This document shows, one piece after another, positions 32,606 through 41,159 of a stretch of DNA of 64,000 bases. Location: NCBI RefSeq assembly GCF_002355435.1, contig NZ_AP017313.1, forward strand, positions 5,270,001-5,334,000. Direction: 5' to 3'. The DNA comes from Mucilaginibacter gotjawali (GTDB taxonomy: Bacteria > Bacteroidota > Bacteroidia > Sphingobacteriales > Sphingobacteriaceae). The position numbers and the translations under genes were made by a program. A model generated the notes under the pieces. That model was given only the letters and a program-made list of their open reading frames with translations. It did no database searches and had not been told where the DNA came from. How positions within the stretch are numbered: the stretch's first letter is position 1; each line of letters opens with the position of its first letter.

Positions 32606-32638
32606 AAAGCCTTTCTGTATTGTACCGAAAGGCTTTTA
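32606..32638 (+). terminator. Terminator-like hairpin directly before adk
   Basis: AAAGCCTTTC (32606-32615) and GAAAGGCTTT (32627-32636) are perfect 10-bp arms, then TTAATTTTAAA. It is 16 bases before the adk ATG (32653). It can end tRNA transcription or act as a leader attenuator of adk. Confidence 0.7.
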
Positions 32639-32652
32639 ATTTTAAACAGCAC

Positions 32653-33225
32653 ATGCTAAACCTGGTTTTGTTTGGCCCCCCCGGAGCGGGAAAAGGCACC
32701 CAATCGCAGAAACTTATCGAGAAATATGGCTTGATCCATCTTTCGACCGGCGACCTGCTTCGCAGCGAAATAGCTAACGGAACTGAACTGGGCCTTGAAG
32801 CAAAAAAGCTGATGGACCAGGGAGTTTTAGTTCCTGATGCTGTTGTTATCGGTATGATCAGCCATAAACTGGATGCCAATAAAGACGCAAAAGGCTTTAT
32901 TTTCGACGGTTTTCCACGTACAGTGGCGCAGGCCGAAGCATTGGATCAGTTGCTTGAAAGCAAAAATGCCCCCATATCCGGCATGATCGCACTTGAAGTG
33001 AACGATGATGAACTTGAAAAGCGTTTATTACTGAGGGGTAAAGATTCCGGACGTCCGGATGATGCAAATCCTGAAGTGATCCGCAAACGCATCAAAGAAT
33101 ACAATGATAAAACCGCACCTGTCGCCGGTTTCTATAAAGCACAGCATAAATTTAAAAGTATAAACGGCATTGGTTCTGTTGAAGACATATTCAATGGGAT
33201 CGGTGCTGTGATAGATTCTTATTAA
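32653..33225 (+). CDS. adk: Adenylate kinase
   Basis: 190 residues from the ATG at 32653; an in-frame ATG at 32620 would be inside the hairpin. It catalyses ATP + AMP = 2 ADP. P-loop GPPGAGKGTQ, the AMP-binding region STGDLLRSEIANGT, core FDGFPRTVAQAEALD, and LLLRGKDSGRPDD for the LID. The LID is the short type without zinc Cys, usual for Bacteroidota. Length fits. adk leads the gene pair adk-obgE on the plus strand; the obgE gene follows after 130 bp of repeat spacer, so they may be separate transcripts. Confidence 0.97.
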   Translation: MLNLVLFGPPGAGKGTQSQKLIEKYGLIHLSTGDLLRSEIANGTELGLEAKKLMDQGVLVPDAVVIGMISHKLDANKDAKGFIFDGFPRTVAQAEALDQLLESKNAPISGMIALEVNDDELEKRLLLRGKDSGRPDDANPEVIRKRIKEYNDKTAPVAGFYKAQHKFKSINGIGSVEDIFNGIGAVIDSY

Positions 33226-33355
33226 GGAAGTCCGCAAGTCGGAAAGTCAGTAAAGTCCGAAAGTAAGAAGAAACAATCGGCTAGTATTTAAGTTTCTAAT
33301 AGTATAATTTTAATCTTCCGGACTTTACTGACTTCCGGACTTTCCGACTCAAACA
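33226..33355. repeat. AAGTCCG/CGGACTT word-repeat spacer with inverted symmetry
   Basis: The left part (AAGTCGGAAAGTCAGTAAAG) is the approximate reverse complement of the right part (TTTACTGACTTCCGGACTTT), so the spacer can form a hairpin of about 20 pairs. The right part (33315-33349) is almost identical to 15371-15405. Confidence 0.65.
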
Positions 33356-34354
33356 ATGTCCCAGGGATCCAATTTTGTTGATTATGTGAAGATCTGCTGC
33401 CGTTCAGGTCATGGCGGGGCGGGTTCGTCGCACTTACACCGTGATAAGTTTACGGCAAAAGGCGGCCCGGATGGTGGCGATGGCGGCCGCGGAGGGCATG
33501 TAATTGTAAAAGGGAATGCCCAGCTATGGACATTGCTTCACTTAAAATACCGTAAACATGTGATTGCCGGCGACGGCGAATCGGGCGGCAGCTCATTAAA
33601 ATCAGGCAAAACCGGTCGCGATGAAATTTTGGAAGTACCACTGGGTACTATCGCCAAAAATTCAGAAACCGGCGAAACGATATTCGAGATCACAACCGAC
33701 GGCGAAACGCGGATACTAACCGATGGTGGCCGTGGCGGGCTGGGCAACTGGCATTTTAAAACACCGACCCTGCAAACCCCCCGTTTTGCGCAACCCGGCG
33801 AAGACGGCAAAGAAGAATGGAACGTACTGGAACTAAAGATACTGGCTGATGTGGGCCTGGTAGGTTTCCCTAATGCGGGTAAGTCGACCCTGCTTTCGGT
33901 AGTTTCGGCGGCCAAGCCTGAGATTGCTGATTATGCTTTTACCACTATCGTACCTAACCTGGGTATAGTAGCGTATCGTGGCGGCAAATCATTTGTGATG
34001 GCGGATATCCCCGGCATTATTGAAGGTGCATCACAGGGTAAAGGCTTAGGCTTCAGGTTTTTGAGGCATATCGAGCGTAACTCGGTGCTATTATTCATGG
34101 TACCTGCCGACACCAATCGCAGCATCAAAGAGGAATACGAGATCCTGCTGCACGAACTGAGGGAATACAATCCCGAAATGCTGGATAAACCAAGGGTGCT
34201 GGCCGTAACCAAATCGGATATGCTGGATGATGAGCTGCAGGCAGAAATGAAAAAGGAACTTCCAACGGATGTCCCTTCAATTTTTATATCATCAGTAGCT
34301 CAAAAAAATATCGACGAGTTAAAGGATTTGCTTTGGCGGGAGATCAACGGTTAG
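33356..34354 (+). CDS. obgE: Obg-family GTPase
   Basis: 332 residues. Residues 1-~158 are the Gly-rich Obg domain (GGAGSSHLHRDKFTAKGGPDG, GGRGGHVIVKG). The G domain has G1 GFPNAGKSTLL, G2 FTTIVPNLG, G3 DIPGIIEGASQGKGLG, G4 TKSDML and G5 ISSVAQKN. ObgE binds the large ribosomal subunit and links ribosome assembly to growth and stress. The variable C-terminal OCT domain is absent, typical of Bacteroidota Obg. It follows adk and ends in another word-repeat spacer before the polysaccharide operon, which is convergent. Confidence 0.97.
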   Translation: MSQGSNFVDYVKICCRSGHGGAGSSHLHRDKFTAKGGPDGGDGGRGGHVIVKGNAQLWTLLHLKYRKHVIAGDGESGGSSLKSGKTGRDEILEVPLGTIAKNSETGETIFEITTDGETRILTDGGRGGLGNWHFKTPTLQTPRFAQPGEDGKEEWNVLELKILADVGLVGFPNAGKSTLLSVVSAAKPEIADYAFTTIVPNLGIVAYRGGKSFVMADIPGIIEGASQGKGLGFRFLRHIERNSVLLFMVPADTNRSIKEEYEILLHELREYNPEMLDKPRVLAVTKSDMLDDELQAEMKKELPTDVPSIFISSVAQKNIDELKDLLWREING

Positions 34355-34450
34355 TTGATTGGGTTGAACAGGTTAGATTAAGTTGATTGAGTTGGCATTT
34401 TCGGCAACCATCCAATGACCCAATGACTCAATGCCCCAATGACATTCCCC
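34355..34450. repeat. CAATGAC word-repeat spacer between obgE and the polysaccharide operon
   Basis: The right half repeats CCAATGACCCAATGACTC-like units; the left half (TTGATTGGGTTGAACAGG and similar) is partly their complement. As a hairpin it may serve both convergent genes as a terminator, but there is no classical stem with T-run. Confidence 0.5.
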
Positions 34451-36031
34451 CTATCTTTTCTCCCTCGCCTCATAAAGCATATAATTATTGCTTAATGGCG
34501 ATATATCAAACCGTTTATACCCGTTAAATGATTTCATGATCATTTTTTCTTTCGGGCCATTATAACTTTCGGGCAAAATAATGAACAGCGGTCCGGCAAA
34601 ACCTTCATAGGTGTACTCATCCATATCTATTTTCAGGTTGTCTCCTATGGCCGGCAGGGTGACGATGCGGTTATGCTCCACTTCAAGGCCTAAATCATTG
34701 GCGATAAAAACAAAAACGGCATGCTTATTTTCTTTATCAAGCTGCATGATTTTGTTGAGCGATTGCTGGTCGATATTGGGCTGGGCAATACCTGTAAGGC
34801 CATGTGCGCTTACATTTTTATTGAAATAAAAGCCCGTATACATGTAATGCACCGAAAAGCAACCTATTGCTGCAACTAGCAGCATAAAAATCACTTTTAC
34901 GGCAGGTACCGACCTGGACACCAGCCAGATCAACCCCGGCACAATTAAAACACCCAGGATGCGAAAATGCCTGGCTTCGTAAGATATATTCAGCTGGTGC
35001 AGGTAAGCAAAACCAAAAAAAAGCAGCGCCACAAAGTAAAAAAGCACAAGGAACAACCTGTAGGTATTATTGGTTAGGCGGCGTACGATCAGCAGGATAA
35101 GCGCAAGGCTCATCAGCGAAAATAAAAACAGGATCACTACACACCAGCCGGGAGGAAGCATGGCCGGGCCAAAATGATAGATCAAGCCGTGCACAAAATC
35201 ATCAATAGAAAAAGCTGAAAGCAAAGGAGACGCCAGCGGAAAACTGAAGGTTTCGGCAGCCAGCTTCAAACCTTTGGCTGTACTTGCCGGGCTTTGGCCC
35301 TTCGACAGGAAAAACACATAAATGCACGCCAGTGATATTACGGTGGGGATTCCGACCCACAACCCTCTTTTTATCCACTCCGGCAAGCCCTTGCGGTGCG
35401 CGCAAAGTTTTATCCATAGACAAAATAAACCGGCGATATAAATCCAGATAAAGGATGATTTAAAAAAGAAGCCCGCCCACCCGGCAATTATTACAAACAG
35501 TGCAACTTTAATCCCCGGCCTGTGAAAGGAGGCGCAGCCATATAAAAACCAGCCTTCAAACGCAAATAGTAGTATTTCGCCACCATTATAATAAACATAG
35601 GGCACAAAAAAGGCCACCTGGCAAACGATAAAAACAAGGCTTGATGCGGCTATCATTGCCGAAAAACCAACCTTCCTGAAAAACTGATAAAATCCGGTTA
35701 ACCCGATAGCAGTGCATAAACTTACCGTAATGGCAATGGCCTGCCCCATGCTGATACCGGCGATCAGCTTAAAAAAATAAGGCACCAGGTATTGGCCGGG
35801 GCTCCACCAGGTAAGATACTCGGTGTAATCCTGCGAAATATCGCTTTGGTCAGGCGCCACCATATTATTAAACCCACCGCCCAGGTGCATGCTCCTTAAC
35901 ACCTGCAAACCATTGGCCGGGTCAGGGAACAATGCCGGCGGGATTATAAACAGGATAATCCCCATAACCAATACGGCTATGGCTATAACTGCAAGAATGA
36001 TTTGATGAGGGTTTCTTTTAAGAGAAAACAT
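34451..36031 (-). CDS. Polytopic membrane protein, last gene of the polysaccharide operon
   Basis: 526 residues from the ATG at 36031, ten bases after the WcaF-like stop; an upstream ATG (36106) would overlap that gene. About ten transmembrane helices (from QIILAVIAIAVLVMGIILFI to WLVSRSVPAVKVIFML) are followed by a ~110-residue soluble C-terminal part (MQLDKENKHAVFVFIAND). This organisation resembles GT-C-type glycosyltransferases or O-antigen ligase-like proteins, but I do not recognise a diagnostic motif; a DE or DD pair after the first helix (DPANGLQVLRS) is a weak match only. It sits behind the exosortase fusion and acetyltransferase, so it may handle export or transfer of the glycan. 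Confidence 0.75.
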   Translation of the reverse strand: MFSLKRNPHQIILAVIAIAVLVMGIILFIIPPALFPDPANGLQVLRSMHLGGGFNNMVAPDQSDISQDYTEYLTWWSPGQYLVPYFFKLIAGISMGQAIAITVSLCTAIGLTGFYQFFRKVGFSAMIAASSLVFIVCQVAFFVPYVYYNGGEILLFAFEGWFLYGCASFHRPGIKVALFVIIAGWAGFFFKSSFIWIYIAGLFCLWIKLCAHRKGLPEWIKRGLWVGIPTVISLACIYVFFLSKGQSPASTAKGLKLAAETFSFPLASPLLSAFSIDDFVHGLIYHFGPAMLPPGWCVVILFLFSLMSLALILLIVRRLTNNTYRLFLVLFYFVALLFFGFAYLHQLNISYEARHFRILGVLIVPGLIWLVSRSVPAVKVIFMLLVAAIGCFSVHYMYTGFYFNKNVSAHGLTGIAQPNIDQQSLNKIMQLDKENKHAVFVFIANDLGLEVEHNRIVTLPAIGDNLKIDMDEYTYEGFAGPLFIILPESYNGPKEKMIMKSFNGYKRFDISPLSNNYMLYEAREKR

Positions 36032-36041
36032 CTGATTATTT

Positions 36042-36596
36042 TTAACTAATCGCCCTGTCGCGAACTTTAACCGCCGGGTTTCCCTGGTAAATACTGTATG
36101 CTTCAAGGTCTTTTGTCGCTACAGAACCGCCGGATAATACTGCGTGCGATGCTGCTTTTACACCCGGCATTACCATCGCCCCCGCCCCTATCCAAACACC
36201 ATCCTCCAGCATAAAGCCTTCAACGATCAGGTCGAAGGTCGTTTTTTTATAGTTATGATTGCCCGTGAGCAAAACCGCTCCCTGTGAAACACATACGTTG
36301 CTGCCGATACTCACCGGTACAAGGCAATCAATCCAAACGTTTTCGCCTATCCATGTATGATCTCCAATGCGGAGATGCCAGGGGTACTTAACATTTACGC
36401 CGGGTTTGATAGTGACGCCCTGGCCTACCTTTGCGCCAAATAACCGCAGTAAAAACGCTTTAAACCCATTTGACGGCACCAGGCTGGTTTTTAAAAAAAA
36501 TGCATTGAGGTAATACCACAAAAATCTTTTGAATGCTGTGCCACCGGGGTTAAACGGGGCATTATTATAGGAGGACAGGTCAGTTTGTTGATTCAT
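36042..36596 (-). CDS. wcaF: WcaF-like O-acetyltransferase (left-handed beta-helix)
   Basis: 184 residues. Hexapeptide repeats make a left-handed beta-helix: IGDHTWIGENVWIDCLVP, IGSNVCVSQGAVLLTG, LEDGVWIGAGAMVMPG, GSVATKDL. The sequence between (GNHNYKKTTFDLIVEGF) and the N-terminal LFGAKVGQGVTIKPGVNVKYPW fit the colanic-acid WcaF group, which O-acetylates a sugar of the repeat unit using acetyl-CoA. The catalytic His is probably in TGNHNY. Its start overlaps the end of the GT2-exosortase gene by 17 bases. Cytoplasmic. Confidence 0.9.
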   Translation of the reverse strand: MNQQTDLSSYNNAPFNPGGTAFKRFLWYYLNAFFLKTSLVPSNGFKAFLLRLFGAKVGQGVTIKPGVNVKYPWHLRIGDHTWIGENVWIDCLVPVSIGSNVCVSQGAVLLTGNHNYKKTTFDLIVEGFMLEDGVWIGAGAMVMPGVKAASHAVLSGGSVATKDLEAYSIYQGNPAVKVRDRAIS

Positions 36597-38001
36597 TTAC
36601 ATTTAAGGCATCGTCATGCTTAACCCAAAAATACAATGTTATGGCGATGATGAGGTAAATCAAAATATTAAATATGGTGTGGTGGTCTAATAGGTGGTCT
36701 CCTTTTTTATTCCAAAAGATGGCCAGCAACACAAACCGCAGGATATTTAATACTTCGATACCAATGATCCCTCCTATCAAAAACAACCATTTTGATCCGA
36801 ACTTTTTGGGATAGGCCAGCACAAAAGCTGCAAAAAAGCTGATAACGCCCAACCCCAGGCACGAGTACACCAGTTGTATGGTGCCATGCCCGGCCACCAA
36901 AAGGTCGTATTCGTTATAAATGGCACTAAAGCCGAACAGGTTGAGCAACCCTGCGCTGCTCATCAATAAAAAATGGCGCAGCCAGCTGATATAATTCAAG
37001 TGACCAGCTAAAAATGCACTGTAATGGTTTCCGGGCGATGTTACTCCGAAAAAAAATATGTTGAAATAATAAAACAACAGAAAAAGGATAACAAAGACGA
37101 TGACAAAGCGGATGGGGCTTAATTTTTTATCTGTAGTTGTATTTAACGGTTTATCCTGTTGGAGGATCTCGTCAATTTTAATATCCACTACCAGCCTGAA
37201 CCAAAAGGCCTGTAAAAAATGAAATATTACCCCGGTACGGCCATCAAGGATCCCCAGTTGGAAAAACATCCTGTAGAGAAAATACAGCATCGGCCTCACA
37301 TAGCGCGGCAGTTGCCACCAAAGTTGTTTTAACCAGGCGGTACGCTCATCGGGCGAACCCCAAAAATGCGGTTTTATGGTTTGCGACCTGATCTGCATCA
37401 TCCGCTCCACTTCCTCATGCGCCACTAAATCGCTATAGCGGTTGTGCTTGGCTATCCAGAAACTGATCTTGTTCTCCTTCAGGTTTTCTTCCAGGATATA
37501 GCCATCCTTCCAGATGATGGTTTTGCCGGGAACGATGATCCTGTGGTCCATATTTTCATTCAGGTCCGAATACCCGATACCAAACCTGAACATCTTGAGC
37601 AGGTAAATAGGCGAGTAGCCGCCGTGTTTTATCCAGCGCCCCTTAAAAAAGTTCTTCCTGTTAAAATAAATGCCGTTTACACCTGCGAAATCTTCGTCCC
37701 TGAAAACTTCCAATCGCTTTTTTAATTCAGGCGTAACTATTTGATCGGCATCCAAACATATGCCCCATGGGGTTTGAACCGGGAAATTTTTCAGTGCGAA
37801 GTCCCATTGCGCCGGGTGGTTTACAAAAGGATTTTGCAAAATCTTTGCCCCAAATTCTTCTGCAATGGATACCGTGTTATCAGTACTGCCAGAATCCAGC
37901 ACAAAAACAGCGGCATCTAAATCTTTAACAGATTGCAGCAGGCGCGGAAGATGAACCTCCTCGTTAAATGTAATAATGATAAAAGTAAACTGCTGGTTCA
38001 A
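36580..38001 (-). CDS. Fusion of GT2 glycosyltransferase and exosortase-like membrane protease
   Basis: 473 residues. Residues 1-~270 are a GT2 enzyme of the WaaE/KdtX type: FIIITFNEEVHLPRLLQSV, VLDSGSTDNT, the DxD-like CLDADQ (84-86) and a long acceptor region. Residues ~295-460 have six to seven hydrophobic segments with the exosortase/archaeosortase triad in the right order: Cys381 in YSCLGLG, Arg422 in LNILRF, His441 in DHHTIF. Exosortases cut C-terminal sorting signals (PEP-CTERM-like) and attach the protein to a membrane or glycan. A GT fused to an exosortase suggests coupling of glycan and protein attachment. The start overlaps the upstream methyltransferase by ATGA. No sorting-signal substrate is seen in the window. 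Confidence 0.85.
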   Translation of the reverse strand: MNQQFTFIIITFNEEVHLPRLLQSVKDLDAAVFVLDSGSTDNTVSIAEEFGAKILQNPFVNHPAQWDFALKNFPVQTPWGICLDADQIVTPELKKRLEVFRDEDFAGVNGIYFNRKNFFKGRWIKHGGYSPIYLLKMFRFGIGYSDLNENMDHRIIVPGKTIIWKDGYILEENLKENKISFWIAKHNRYSDLVAHEEVERMMQIRSQTIKPHFWGSPDERTAWLKQLWWQLPRYVRPMLYFLYRMFFQLGILDGRTGVIFHFLQAFWFRLVVDIKIDEILQQDKPLNTTTDKKLSPIRFVIVFVILFLLFYYFNIFFFGVTSPGNHYSAFLAGHLNYISWLRHFLLMSSAGLLNLFGFSAIYNEYDLLVAGHGTIQLVYSCLGLGVISFFAAFVLAYPKKFGSKWLFLIGGIIGIEVLNILRFVLLAIFWNKKGDHLLDHHTIFNILIYLIIAITLYFWVKHDDALNVNESTN

Positions 38002-38618
38002 TTTAGTTTTGCCTTAATGATCATCGATTTCCAGAAATAAGGCACGCGCCCGCAGCCTTTAAACGCCGTTACGGTAAAACCTGCATCGGTTAAAAGCCTG
38101 CTCAACGTAGCTTTCGACCAAAATTTGATATGCCCGCCATGCCAGCCCGGGCTTAAATGGAGGTCCCATTTATTAAAAAGGCTGAGCGATAGGTTTTTTA
38201 AATAACCATGATATGGGGTGGTGATGATCAGCTCACCCTTGCCGTTCAATGAATCTTTGCAGAACCGGATAAAGCCCGCCGGATCGTACAAGTGCTCGAT
38301 CACTTCTGTGGAAATAACGGTATCAAACTTTAAGCCCTGCAGCTCTTCCGGCAGTTTGCCCGTTGAGAGGTCCTGGATAAAAAACCTGCCGGGACTAGCT
38401 TGCCTGGCTATATGAATTCCCTCTTCCGAGGCATCCGTTCCATAAGCATTAAAGCCTTGTGAAATTAAGCAATTGGCCAGATAGCCATTTCCGCAACCCA
38501 AATCCAGGATGCAGGTGTTTGTGTTTTTATCCAGCAATGATAGCAAAGGGTCCTGCAGGTAGCTAAAGGTATGGGCAGGTGCATCGGTATGAAAGCCGTA
38601 ATCTTTGTATTCCGTCAT
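37998..38618 (-). CDS. Class I SAM-dependent methyltransferase
   Basis: 206 residues. Motif I is LDLGCGNGYLANCL, acidic motif II is GTDASEEGI, post-I FDTVISTEVIEHLYDP, and TPYHGYLKNL is a late motif, all of the UbiG-like methyltransferase fold. The acceptor is likely a sugar of the polysaccharide or its lipid carrier. It overlaps its neighbours on both sides by four bases, so it is translationally coupled with the GT4 before it and the exosortase fusion after it. Confidence 0.88.
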   Translation of the reverse strand: MTEYKDYGFHTDAPAHTFSYLQDPLLSLLDKNTNTCILDLGCGNGYLANCLISQGFNAYGTDASEEGIHIARQASPGRFFIQDLSTGKLPEELQGLKFDTVISTEVIEHLYDPAGFIRFCKDSLNGKGELIITTPYHGYLKNLSLSLFNKWDLHLSPGWHGGHIKFWSKATLSRLLTDAGFTVTAFKGCGRVPYFWKSMIIKAKLN

Positions 38619-39754
38619 TTTTCGATCAATTCTTCATAAAGGTCCGCATACTTTTTCACTAAATGCGTTTCATTAAAATCATCGGCGATGATACCGGGAG
38701 CAAACTCCCTGATCCTGTTCAAACCATCTTTATCGTTTATGGCAATATTGTTGATATGCCAGGCTACCGACGCAGGGTTGGCATGACAGAGCCAGCCGAG
38801 ATTGTTTACATTCACATAATCCTCCAGGCCTACTTCTTCGCTGATCAATACCGCAGTACCCACACTCAGGCTTTCAATTACCGCGTTGCCGAAGTTCTCA
38901 TCGTATGAGGGCAGCACGAAAAGGTCATGAGCGTATAACAAGTCGAATTTATTTTCATTTTGAAAGCCGAGCCAATCGATCTTATCTGCCAAATAATTTT
39001 CTGCTGCCAGCTTTTTTAAGGAGTCAACATAATCCGGATCGCCGTCACCTGCAACCGTAAGCTTGTATGGGATAGTGACAGACGGCAATGCTTTGATCAG
39101 CAGATCCAGCCCCTTTTTTTCTTCAATCCTTGAAAAGAATAATAATTTAAAAACCGGCGATGGTTCTCTGGCGGCAAAATGCTGTTGTTCGGGCAGCTTT
39201 ACAAAGTTTGGCAATACTGTCATGCTTTGGGGACTGAACAGGCTGCTTACGGCATCCGCCTCTCTTTTGGAGGTAGCGTGGATATGGCATTTTTTTAATA
39301 ACGTTTTACCGAGCAAATGATGGATTGCCCATTTAACGCCAATATTTTTGTTTTGAAAGGAATAAGGACTCAATGTCCCTCTTGCCGAAAGCAATACCGG
39401 CACCTTGTTTTTGAGCGCGATGAGACATGAGAAAATCGACACTAAATTCCACCATGCGTTGATATGAACCAGGTCAAAGCTTTTCGCCTCGCCGCGTAAT
39501 TGCTTAAAAAGCGCGGGCGAATAATGGCTGTGATCTTTGGTAATTCTTTTAAAATAAGTCACAGGCACGCCATCCACCATCACCTTTTCGCCGGGAGTTA
39601 CCGGCAACTCTTCTCTCCCGTTAGCAGTAGTAGCATACACTTCAGTATCTACACCGGCCTTTACCAGGTTTTCGGCCAGCATAGAGACCGACATGGTTGG
39701 CCCGCCATAAATAAAAGCGGGTTTATACGCCGCGCAGATCTGCAAAGTTCTCAA
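38615..39754 (-). CDS. GT-B glycosyltransferase (GT4 type)
   Basis: 379 residues in a two-Rossmann GT-B fold. Front: MRTLQICAAYKPAFIYGGPTMSVSMLAENL, nucleotide-free acceptor side. Back: KLLFFSRIEEKKGLDLLIKALP, WLGFQNENKF, and the donor-binding EX7E-type region SYDENFGNAVIESLSVGTAV. GT4 retaining enzymes add hexoses to polysaccharides from NDP-sugars. It overlaps the Wzy-like gene upstream and the methyltransferase downstream by four bases each. Confidence 0.92.
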   Translation of the reverse strand: MRTLQICAAYKPAFIYGGPTMSVSMLAENLVKAGVDTEVYATTANGREELPVTPGEKVMVDGVPVTYFKRITKDHSHYSPALFKQLRGEAKSFDLVHINAWWNLVSIFSCLIALKNKVPVLLSARGTLSPYSFQNKNIGVKWAIHHLLGKTLLKKCHIHATSKREADAVSSLFSPQSMTVLPNFVKLPEQQHFAAREPSPVFKLLFFSRIEEKKGLDLLIKALPSVTIPYKLTVAGDGDPDYVDSLKKLAAENYLADKIDWLGFQNENKFDLLYAHDLFVLPSYDENFGNAVIESLSVGTAVLISEEVGLEDYVNVNNLGWLCHANPASVAWHINNIAINDKDGLNRIREFAPGIIADDFNETHLVKKYADLYEELIEK

Positions 39755-41159
39755 ACCTCTTCCAGTACTCCCGTATATCTTAAAATCCTGAAAATAACAT
39801 ACATACTGATATAACTCCAGAAAACTGAGTTAACCAGGAACTCAAAACTCAAGCCCCGCCAAAAAATCTGGAAAAGCCCGCTGAAAATAAGCGCTGTACC
39901 CAAAGTATATCCGCCAAAAAGGTATTCGGCCTTTAGTGATATGAGTTGTGCTATTGCGCCATAAAAAAACAAGCCGATCAAAATGCCAGGTATCCCCCAC
40001 GAGAGATAAGCATCTACAATATAGGCTGGCTTTGCGGATACGTTGGCCCCCCTCCTGATCACACCAGCATCGTAAACCCGTTCCATTACCAATTCTTCGG
40101 TACTTGGTTTTGATGGCCAGAAAGCACGCGGAACTACAGCTATTGCCGATTGCTTTAAAAGCTGCAAGCCATAAAAGTCGATATTTGACGGCGTAGATTG
40201 GACAAATTCATTGAACATGTCCACTTCGCTGAGCCTGTAAACCAAAAAACCCCAATTGGAATCATCTCCTGATTGTTCGCTTTTTATCGTGGCATCCAGC
40301 GCCAGTTTATAGGCATCGTCTGCATCAACATCCCCCGACCAATTGTTTTCCCTAAACACCTGGTTATAGGTGGGCAGAAAAATAAACAGGATCAGCAAAG
40401 CCGGCACAAAAATAACTGTTACCAGCTTTTTATAATTTGGATATAAAAACAAACCCAATACCAACACGCTGATAATGATCGGCTCTTTAAACCCGGAGAT
40501 CAATGCCTCGTAAAAGTTGGATATGTATAAGAGAACGCAAAAAGCTGTGTTCCATATTTTTTTCAGTGGGATCGCAAATGCCAGCGCAAGCGTGCCTGCA
40601 ATAAAGCTGAGGGAACTGAACTGGAAATAAAATTGCTGTAAGCCGGAGATCCTTAAAAACAGCACCGATAAAGGCAAGGTAACAATTGCAGTTATAAATA
40701 ACATATTTGCAATTTTTTCCTTTTCGATAAAATATTTTTTTTGACGGGGTATTTCATAAACGCAAGAATACCTGTCACAAAAGCCGCATGGCCTAAAACG
40801 TAATACCGCTGGCAAAGCGCAGTTAGTTCAACTTTTTGATGATCAATAACAAAATAAATGTTATCCGTTTTTTGAAAATTGTCGTACCCCAATAGGTTCA
40901 AAAAATAAAATATGGAGCTCCATGACATATACCCGGCGAAAATGATCTGCACCAAGAAAATAGGCCGCATTACCTGCTCTGCGATGGGTCTGTCTTTTGG
41001 CAGGGGCTTTACCCAACCACTCAAAGTGAGGTAAAAAATCAAATTTGTCCCGATCCATGCGATGAAATACGACAATACAGGATCAGATTGAAATAACAAC
41101 GCTATCCCAAAGGGTAAAAATAAAACCAGGTACCTTTCGATAGGTTGATTTTTATCCAT
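39751..41159 (-). pseudogene. Wzy-like polysaccharide polymerase, frame split at an A8 run
   Basis: Two reading frames make one polytopic protein. The first part starts at 41159 and runs to the A8 run (40735-40742 on the plus strand as T8); the second part carries on from there to 39751. Adding one base gives a single frame of 469 residues, reading YPVKKKYFIEKEKIANMLF across the joint; total length plus one is divisible by three. About ten helices (LLILFIFLPTYN, LSWGIPGILIGLFFYGAI) and a periplasmic loop with RVYDAGVIRRGANVSAKP fit O-antigen/EPS polymerases. It may be a mutation, a phase-variable site, ribosomal/transcriptional slippage at A8, or a sequencing undercall. Both ends overlap neighbours as in the other genes. 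Confidence 0.75.
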
